A stretch of 24,813 nucleotides of DNA, from assembly GCA_001574975.1 (NCBI GenBank), contig KQ965763.1, positions 359,176 through 383,988 of the forward strand, given 5' to 3'. This DNA is from Gonapodya prolifera JEL478 (Eukaryota > Monoblepharomycota > Monoblepharidomycetes > Monoblepharidales > Gonapodyaceae). Every line of letters starts with the position of its first letter. The first letter of the stretch is position 1. Made by a program: the position numbers and the translations under genes. The notes beneath the pieces were generated by a model. It did no database searches and was not told the origin of the DNA. It saw only the letters and a program-made list of their open reading frames with translations. Shown here piece after piece: positions 19,212 to 24,813 of this stretch.

Positions 19212-19920
19212 AGCAAGTGAGATGAAGCGAGGGTGACGACAAGAGCGACGATTTGCAATGGGGGTTGCGATGGCGCGATGGCGGGGATGTGGCAAGAGAG
19301 CAAGCAATGGGACCCAAAGAGACTTGAGGAGAGAGTTGTGAGACAAGATTGATGAGTGGAGATCTCGGAGGTATCTGGTGAGGAGCGATGCGGGTAAACT
19401 GTATATCCCCAATCACGCCGAGTGGTCACGATCGCCGAACGATGGGCTAAAGAAAGGCTTGAGAACAGTTAGATTGCAGGAGGAGGCGATTTGCAAGCAA
19501 CAATCGGTGTGTGGGAGAAATGTAGGGGTAGCGATGTGCGAAGTGAAGACAATCAAGCTCAACTGCTGAGCAGCCAATTGCGGCGATGCTCTGATCCTAA
19601 GTGTCACCATAGCCTCAGGTGACATCCATTGACATGGTATATATAGTGTGAGGTGTTAAGTGCTGTGCCACTACTGTGGTCATGTATTTAGATGAGTGCA
19701 CCTGCAGGGCGTGCCCCAAGTTTGGCGTCACNTTCCTGCAGGTGAGTTCTGTGTGCGCTACAACATATTATGTATGTTTGATCATTTATATACACGTTCC
19801 TGCAGTTTACAGGCTCGTGCAGCTCACCTAGGTTGTGTAGCACTAAGTGCAACAATGTCCCCTGCTGGTCTCCGAACCTCTAGACCGGTCCGTAGTGGAC
19901 GGGGTTGGAGGTTTGATGAG
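19212..19920 (-). other. Gypsy leader between primer-binding site and Gag
   Basis: About 700 nt of untranslated leader. It contains a 10-bp inverted repeat (CACCTGCAGG at 19699-19708, CCTGCAGGTG at 19735-19744) with an ambiguous N at 19732 in the loop, and a third CCTGCAG at about 19800. Such leader hairpins can act in RNA packaging or dimerisation; that role is only an inference. No other gene is seen. Confidence 0.55.
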
Positions 19921-19942
19921 TCGAGTCCCGGTCGTCCCCCCA
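19921..19942 (-). promoter_or_regulatory. tRNA primer-binding site
   Basis: The minus strand starts TGGGGGGACGACC three bases inside the 5' LTR. Read on the plus strand the 22 nt fit positions 55-76 of a tRNA: T-loop TCGAGT, T-stem 3' side CCCGG, acceptor 3' side TCGTCCC, discriminator C73 and CCA. The similarity ends at position 54, where T would be required. The implied primer tRNA has acceptor 5' side GGGACGA. I cannot name its amino acid without the host tRNA set. Confidence 0.85.
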
Positions 19943-19945
19943 AAA

Positions 19946-20186
19946 TGTGGCAGAACTGATACTCGATCAGCCTCCTAGGGTTATCCAAAGGGTAAGTAGC
20001 AGCGCAGGACTAGAGAGGATCAGACGGAGAGAGAGATGGTAGTATGTGAGATAGATGTGTATTGGTCTAGCTAGATGAGGCTCTGAACATATATAAATAG
20101 TGGTGCCTGAGGCTACCTTTTAGCCCCATCCGACTCAAGGCTATAGTAGTATTCACTAACCCCTTTCGAGTGTTAGTTCCACTACA
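19946..20186 (-). repeat. Gypsy 5' LTR (right copy), 241 bp
   Basis: From TGTGGCAG to CCACTACA on the plus strand. Apart from a 16-nt indel, the 36-nt duplication in the other copy and one C/T difference near the end, the two LTRs match at every position I compared. The copy retains its CpG sites (CTCGATC, GCGCAGG, TCCGACT, TTCGAGT). Confidence 0.96.
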
Positions 20187-20190
20187 GTGC
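20187..20190. repeat. Target site duplication, right copy (GTGC)
   Basis: Matches 11399-11402. Taking one copy away together with the element restores a continuous reading frame across the junction of the two RNase H halves. Confidence 0.85.
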
Positions 20191-20355
20191 AAGCTGCACC
20201 TGGTCTTTATTCCCAGTCACTCCATTTCAATTGCCAACTTCATATCCCAGGCTGATTCTGCTTTTGCAGTTGAAGCATACTTGCCAAATTTATCTGGGCT
20301 TGCTCCTTCTCTGACAACTTCCAAACCAATCCTTGCACCCATTTCCCTCAAATGA
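20187..20355 (+). pseudogene. 3' part of Ngaro-like RNase H
   Basis: Directly after the gypsy element the plus strand reads KLHLVFIPSHSISIANFISQADS, which matches the end of the RNase H domain in DIRS-order elements (a His-containing I-P-x-x-x-N segment followed by A-D). It is in the same frame as the 5' part once the insertion and one GTGC copy are discounted. The frame stops at 20353-20355, and the recombinase region follows after a short gap. Confidence 0.82.
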
Positions 20356-20466
20356 CAAATACACGAATGCCAACTATCCCAGAGCTCTTGCTAGAGCAAG
20401 ACCTTGTGGGATTCCTTGCAATGCAAAAGATATCTTTTATGAATCTCCCCTAATCCCTGGAAATGC

Positions 20467-21393
20467 GTGATCACTTGGTGGCATTATTTGCACAACCAGT
20501 CTTGCACGATACTCTCAACTACATTGAAGGCATATAATTGCCTGATACAAACCAAAAAGCTCCCCACTCCAAACCTCAACTTCCCCATCCCACTCAAGTG
20601 CCTCTGTGCCTTCATTGCAAACCTCTCCCTACTATCCTACAATATCTCTTGGCACTTCAATTTTTCCATACTGCTCTTGGAATTGATTGGGCTGAACAGT
20701 CTTCAGCAGTGGTGATGCAGCTCCTCAAGGCAACAAGGGCTGAACCTCAAAGGAAACCTTTCTGCCAAGCCACCCCAATCTCATTCAATCAACTCACCAA
20801 GATCCACCAGCAAATGGATATGTGCGAAGTGACCATGCCCTCTTTTGGGCCATTGCGTGCATTGCCTTCCCCAGCCTCTTCCACCTCAGAGAGCTCACTG
20901 CAAAAAATGCCTCCCAGGACCCTTGCTGAATCATCCCAGCAAACAATATATTTATTGTTTCACATGCCAATATACACTATCTCAACATTACTCTCCCCTG
21001 TGGCAAACACAACAACCCAATTGTCCCACTCACAGTCTGGCTGCACACCACCAATGATGTAATGTGTCCAGTAACTGCCTGGGAGAAATACAGGAGTCTA
21101 TGCCCTCTACCCACCCAGTTTGCCTTTACTCTCTGTGCCACCCATCCCTTGCAGGAATGGTTCCTCAAAAGTCTCAAGGCCATTCTCCCCAGCAGGCAAT
21201 CACAGATCACAGCTTCCAGTCAGGCGGGGCAATGTTCATGGCTGCAGCAGGGATTCCCACCACTGTCATTCAAAGAATGGGACACTGGACAGACAAATCC
21301 TGGCAGATATACATCCGCTCCCACCCTCAATTCTGGGTTGTACTAAAAGCCCACTACTTCTTCCTTGCCACCCTAAACCTGCTTGAACATTAA
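20467..21393 (+). pseudogene. Tyrosine recombinase of the Ngaro-like element
   Basis: This enzyme would integrate circular cDNA. The catalytic pieces lie in different frames. Box I reads DHALFWAIACIAFPSLFHLREL with the first catalytic Arg (AGA, 20888-20890). From about 21195 another frame holds box II, HSFQSGGAMFMAAAGIP, where the family's H-x-x-R is H-x-x-Q (CAG, 21217-21219), then RMGHWTDKSWQIYIRS with the nucleophile Tyr at 21310-21312. A stop also falls inside the box I frame near 20930. At least one frameshift, one stop and loss of the second catalytic Arg mean it is inactive. N-terminal sequence from 20467 is only weakly recognisable. Confidence 0.82.
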
Positions 21394-21587
21394 GGTCCTT
21401 GCTCTGCTCCCAGCATTTAGCACCATCTCACAAGGAGCCTTGCTTGGCCCTCCTTTTAGCAGACTTTGTTTCTGGCCTTGATCAGCAGGCTAGAAGTTTC
21501 TGTAGTACAATATAGACAGCAGAGAGGGGCATGCTCCCTTCTTTTCCTTACATGCCTAAATTGCAACGTTCCATGTGTGTGCACAAC
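21394..21587. other. Spacer between recombinase and A2 repeat
   Basis: Non-coding. In a Ngaro element this is where B1 would lie, with B2 just after A2. I compared this stretch with the sequence after 21849 and saw no convincing copy. Confidence 0.4.
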
Positions 21588-21849
21588 CAAAATGGGTTTC
21601 AGGTGGAGCCAGTAACTATTTTGGTGGTGCAGAGAGGTGCACGTAAAACATTTAGCAGAAAGTCCATGCCTTTCCACCAGCTTCAGTGTTTCATTGCAGA
21701 CCAATTACAAAACAAGTTAAGATTACAAAACGCTTGCACTAGCATATCTTAAAGCTTGATAAGGCTACTCCGCTGCAGCCAAGTCAATCATATCCTTTCA
21801 TCTCAATCACTGGTGCGCCACTTGCACCACGCACATCAAATCTTTCTTG
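21588..21849 (+). repeat. Right direct repeat of the Ngaro-like element (A2)
   Basis: Same orientation as 8287-8547, about 90% identical by eye. It begins about 195 nt after the recombinase stop, as expected for an A2 repeat, with room for a B1 segment before it. Confidence 0.85.
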
Positions 21850-21917
21850 CCCACCCTCCACACCCATCTGGTTTCTCTCAACGTAGGTAACATGCCAAAA
21901 ATCTGGTTTATGGTTGT

Positions 21918-22136
21918 GTGCTCACACCTTCCATGGCTGCCACTTCACCAACTGTTCCCAGATGGAGTGACAAACACAAGCAAAGGTTGGCCCTTGAGGA
22001 GTACTGGTCTCACACGCCTTCCAAGGCCTCTGAGGGGATCTGGACTCACACGCCCACAACCACTGGGATGTATGGTTTCCCTGAGGAACCTAAAGGTGAA
22101 GCCCTGTTGCGGATCCTGGCACTGGCTCATTGCTAA
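21918..22136 (+). CDS. Short ORF of unknown origin, possible exon or transposon fragment
   Basis: A 72-residue frame begins MLTPSMAATSPTVPRWSDKH and continues RLALEEYWSHTPSKASEGIW and GFPEEPKGEALLRILALAHC. The composition looks more coding-like than the surroundings and the first 20 residues resemble a disordered N-terminus. No family is recognised. It could be the start of a transposon protein lost to decay, or an exon. Confidence 0.3.
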   Translation: MLTPSMAATSPTVPRWSDKHKQRLALEEYWSHTPSKASEGIWTHTPTTTGMYGFPEEPKGEALLRILALAHC

Positions 22137-22320
22137 AATGTTCAGTTGATCTCCTGCATCCTGAACAACCCCTGCGGTTCTCAGCCATATGCATCTATTT
22201 CCTTGGAGGGCAGTGCTCATACAAAGGCTCTGGGACTTGCCACTACAGCTCTCACCCTATTCTCTCCTCTGCTGCTCAGCAGAAACTTTTGGAGCAGGCT
22301 TTGCAATGGTAGTGGGAGCA

Positions 22321-22390
22321 AAAATTAATTTTGATTTCTGTGCACAGTGCAGAGAATTTTTGTTGGCACTGGAAATCAAAATTAAATTTT
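22321..22390. repeat. Imperfect hairpin, 70 nt
   Basis: The outer stem is 14 perfectly complementary bases (22325-22338 with 22372-22385). An asymmetric bulge of TGTGCA follows, then an inner 6-bp stem (CAGTGC 22345-22350 with GCACTG 22366-22371) closing a 15-nt loop. Four further A-T pairs extend the base across a single bulged A. The bulge overlaps a 10-bp palindrome, CTGTGCACAG. It could be a small inverted-repeat element or a transcript hairpin. Confidence 0.75.
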
Positions 22391-22907
22391 AGGCCAAAGT
22401 ATTGTGTTTTTGTATTTGAAAAACAGTTTTGCTGTGACTGTGAACTGTCTTACAACAGAGCTATGTAGGATTCTATACATGTAAAGAAACCACTTAATGG
22501 ATTGGAACTCAGAGAACAGTTGGATGTATTCATTGTTTCAGTTGTTGAGAATCTGTGGAATGATAGAATGGACCAAAGACTTTCACCTGGAGAAATACAA
22601 ATAATGTAGCAGAGGACCATGCGTTACTCTAGGAAAATTGGATAAATTCAGGGCTTTAAAATGATACCAAAATGAGCTTGATATTTCCAGTATTGGTGGA
22701 GTTATGGATTTTGTGACGTTTGTTATAGCCATACAAGAAGTATGTATTTGGCCAAATAGAACCTAATATATTTTAACAAAACAACATGTATTACAATACA
22801 CCACTCATGTGTTCACATAATAAATTTACTTGGCAGACTTGAAGTGGTTTAATTTTATCCAATGAAGAAATGAAGAATAATATAAAACAATTCAATCCAC
22901 TTTTCAT
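22391..22907. other. AT-rich stretch with no gene seen
   Basis: AT-rich sequence with many stops in all frames. No RNA gene, repeat pair or protein motif was found. Confidence 0.5.
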
Positions 22908-23330
22908 TCAGTTCTTGTGAGAAGGATTCCCTTTTGCTTCTTCATATGTTCTACTATTCTTGGTGAAAAGGGTGGTCTGATATACATCCTGGTTGATGCA
23001 CCTCTCCACTCCTTTTGAAGCTCCAGTGCAGTAAGGCCACCTGCATAGCTTGCATTTAGCTATATGATAATTTTCAGGTAACAGCCAACATTGATCTTTT
23101 TGATTTTTGCCAGGACATTTAGGTTCCCCACAATGGGAGCAAGTTCTCTCCTTTTTCTTCTTCTTGGCAGGAAGATAATCATCAGTTCCATCTTGAGATG
23201 CATCTTGGTGCTTTTTTCCTTTAAATACACCAAGCAGAATAGGGCCCAGAATTGGGAGAACTGGAATAATATCAGTCTGAGAGTCATTTTCTGACTCTGG
23301 TAGCACAGAACTCATGGTTGCATTTTGCAA
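22908..23330 (-). CDS. Small Lys-rich, Cys-rich protein, probably transposon-associated
   Basis: I do not recognise the family. The frame gives 140 residues from MQNATMSSVLPESE. A short hydrophobic stretch (IIPVLPILGPILLGVFKG) precedes a Lys tract (AKKKKKERT) that could be a nuclear localisation signal. A compact Cys array follows, CSHCGEPKCPGKNQKDQC, then CKLCRWPYC. The spacing C-x2-C-x4-C-x8-C suggests a small zinc-binding DNA- or protein-interaction module. It is uninterrupted, unlike its neighbours, and lies opposite in strand to the Harbinger-like transposase 130 bp away, so it could be an accessory protein of that element. That link is an inference from position only. Confidence 0.5.
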   Translation of the reverse strand: MQNATMSSVLPESENDSQTDIIPVLPILGPILLGVFKGKKHQDASQDGTDDYLPAKKKKKERTCSHCGEPKCPGKNQKDQCWLLPENYHIAKCKLCRWPYCTGASKGVERCINQDVYQTTLFTKNSRTYEEAKGNPSHKN

Positions 23331-23462
23331 ACTCCTGTGAGATAGTAGGGGGTGTGCACACAGTTATATGGGTAATTTTGTAGGGGTAGAAATTGTGCCA
23401 CCCATATACAGGTAGCCTTTTGTGCGCTTCTTGTTTTCACTGGTAGACCCCTAATAAAACTC

Positions 23463-24203
23463 ATGGAAATGAACCAATCCTCTGCACATCTGAGCAACAG
23501 TGAACTGGATGATGCGGACCATGTCTGGAATTCAACTGTGGTCTTGCTCATGGTGGCGAGTCTTGAGCGGGAGCATCCAACTGTTGCATCCTCCTGTCTG
23601 AACCTTCAGGCAATGACAAACGCAGATGCTAGGCTTCATTTTCAGTGAGTTTATCAATCATCTTGGTTACTGACTGCGTCTGGACTGGTTTGGCCATGCC
23701 AGCTTCTATTGCAAGGACATTTCACACCTTGTGGCTGCTTTGGGACTCCCTGCAATCTTTATTCTGGACAATCACTGCCACGCTAGCAGTGTGGATGCTC
23801 TCCGCATTGTTCTCAATCATTTGGCATTCCCATCATGCCTGCAGGTCATAGGGGAGCTTCTTTTTGGTGGCAAGCACACCAAACTTTTGCAGATTGCGAC
23901 CAAAACAATGCTCTTCATAAGTGCATTCTGCGCTTTGACAAGACCCGTTTGACCAGGGCGGTGCTGTGTGGTTGTGCCAATGCTGTAGCAGCAAAGGGTG
24001 CTGGTTATGTTGACTGCTTTGGATTTGTTAATGGGACTATGCATGCTATATGTTGGCCTGTCAAGGACCAGCATATCAGTTATAATGGGTGGAAGAGGTA
24101 CCATGCTGTCAAGTTCCAGGGGGCAACCACACCAGATGGGATCATCTGGCTATTGAGATTTGGTGTGAAGTTGTTATCTAGGACTTTTCGGGGCATTTTG
24201 TGA
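23463..24203 (+). pseudogene. PIF/Harbinger-type (DDE_4) transposase, frameshifted
   Basis: Three frames carry parts of one protein. The N-terminal piece starts MEMNQSSAHLSN at 23463 and stops before 23650. A second, about 23690-23952, reads FYCKDISHLVAALGLPAIF and DALRIVLNHLAFPSCL, the helical region that precedes the catalytic domain. A third, to 24203, has KTRLTRAVLCGCANAVAAKG, CFGFVNGTMHAICWP and YNGWKRYHAVKFQGATTPDG, the DDE_4 catalytic core. The first catalytic Asp in G-F-[VI]-D-G-T is Asn here (AAT, 24030-24032). The G-P-x-x-G-R-x-H-D segment that should follow is lost or scrambled, and the rest of the domain is missing. Terminal inverted repeats were not found. Confidence 0.83.
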
Positions 24204-24813
24204 GAGAACCAGAAGAGCTACAGGAACAAAACTAGTATCACTGGAAGCATTTTGAAGAGTACTATTGAAATGCAAGTGACTGCATGTTTCTACTGTTATT
24301 GGTTGAGGAGTAATTTAGGATTATGTGTTGTGGTATTGTAGAGACAGATTGTACAAGTCTTAGCTGGTAGTTTAGCCGGCAGTTGTGTACGTCCAGTGCA
24401 ATAAACGACAATCTCTCTCAATAGGTCATTGAGCCCGTTCCCCAGGATCACAGGAGTCATTGTGGTGTGATTTCCTGGTGGATTCCTTGCAGTTGTTGAG
24501 TGGAGGCAACTTACTGCTGGAATTGATCCCCAATCCCGTTGCCAAATCAAATCATCAATACGCCAGTCGCATTTTACGTGAAAGGGTCTAAAAACGAGCT
24601 ATCACGCATCCAAATCCGTTGAGATTTGAGCAAGTTACAGCCACTTGAGCAGTTTGGTAGTGAGAAGACTACCATTTCCAAAATCGCGCTCGAGACGCAA
24701 TTCGAGCACTCAAAAGTGTTCGGCGACAGTGTTTGACTGTTTCCAATCAGTGACTTTGTGGATTTGAGCTGTTTGTTGTTTCCAAGACTGTGTGGCTTGC
24801 AGATCGAAAACGG
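24204..24813. other. Right edge, no gene seen
   Basis: No supported gene. The stretch at about 24330-24480 has LTR-like words (CAATAAACGACAATC and a TG-rich start) but no partner copy in the window. A short inverted pair (GGCAAC near 24507, GTTGCC near 24538) is present. Any solo LTR or further transposon would have to be confirmed outside the window. Confidence 0.35.

Larger units (their letters stand above)
11403..20186 (-). mobile_element. Ty3/gypsy chromovirus LTR retrotransposon, full length but coding-defective
   Basis: The minus-strand order is LTR, primer-binding site, Gag with zinc knuckle, protease, RT, RNase H, integrase, chromodomain, polypurine tract, LTR. This order with a C-terminal chromodomain defines a chromovirus, a group that targets chromatin marks for integration. 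All cis-acting features look intact and the LTRs are nearly identical. The pol region stays in one frame from about 17037 to 11953 but carries seven TGA codons and one TAG, so it cannot make a full polyprotein. It is inserted antisense into the RNase H codons of the Ngaro-like element. Confidence 0.95.
8287..21849 (+). mobile_element. DIRS-order (Ngaro-like) tyrosine-recombinase retrotransposon, degenerate and interrupted
   Basis: The order on the plus strand is direct repeat, gag-like region, RT, RNase H, tyrosine recombinase, direct repeat. RT followed by a tyrosine recombinase, with no DDE integrase of its own, defines the DIRS order. The lack of a visible methyltransferase domain and the flanking direct repeats fit the Ngaro group, known from basidiomycetes. 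Without the inserted gypsy element (11403-20186) it would be about 4.8 kb. Frameshifts, stops and a lost recombinase Arg make it non-autonomous. The classic Ngaro layout has split repeats A1...B1-A2-B2. I see A1 and A2 but could not confirm B1/B2, so the right end may lie beyond 21849. Confidence 0.8.

Noticed and set aside
17000-19250. Plus-strand open frames opposite Gag, for example 18450-18836
   Set aside because: They mirror the GC-rich Gag codons, have no motifs, and overlap a clear Gag zinc knuckle on the other strand.
21394-21960. B1/B2 split repeats around the A2 repeat
   Set aside because: A short resemblance (ACATGCC ... GTGTG) on both sides is too weak and gapped to count.
24330-24550. 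Solo LTR or LTR start with a primer-binding site near the right edge
   Set aside because: LTR-like words only; no second copy, no TG...CA pair with target duplication, and no recognisable tRNA complement.

Overview
The window looks like nuclear DNA of a filamentous basidiomycete, probably Agaricomycotina. The evidence is short GT-AG introns (mostly 53-107 nt, often with CTGAC-like branch sites), intron-rich small housekeeping genes, and three transposon classes common in that group. The species cannot be told from the sequence.

Left third (1-5255), host genes, all on the + strand. An unresolved small gene may lie in about 771-1187. The ribosomal protein eL39 gene follows (1504-2095; four exons, the first carrying only the start codon). 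Next is an unrecognised two-exon gene (2667-3656). Last is a five-exon UBC6-type ubiquitin-conjugating enzyme with a C-terminal membrane anchor (3888-5255). Translation and ER-associated degradation are represented; nothing suggests an operon or cluster.

Middle and right (about 5260-24813), a transposon nest. (1) A Ty1/copia remnant on the - strand (about 5600-7843) keeps Gag, protease and integrase pieces but no reverse transcriptase. (2) A degenerate tyrosine-recombinase retrotransposon of the DIRS order, most like Ngaro, lies on the + strand (8287-21849). It has a gag-like region, RT/RNase H, a recombinase, and about 261-bp direct repeats that are roughly 90% identical. (3) A Ty3/gypsy chromovirus on the - strand (11403-20186) is inserted inside the RNase H codons of (2). 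Its near-identical LTRs, tRNA-type primer-binding site, polypurine tract and short target duplication are all recognisable. (4) A broken PIF/Harbinger-type transposase (23463-24203) lies to the right, beside a small Cys-rich ORF on the other strand (22908-23330) and a hairpin (22321-22390).

The most informative observation is the state of the inner gypsy element. From about 17037 to 11953 its pol region stays in one frame, broken by seven TGA codons and one TAG. Several missense changes, including loss of the first integrase catalytic Asp, also look like C-to-T changes at CpG. Yet its two LTRs differ by about one substitution plus two indels. This suggests that an already mutated, defective copy was mobilised in trans recently. 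I found no CRISPR array, no intact RNA gene, and no clear new multi-gene system.
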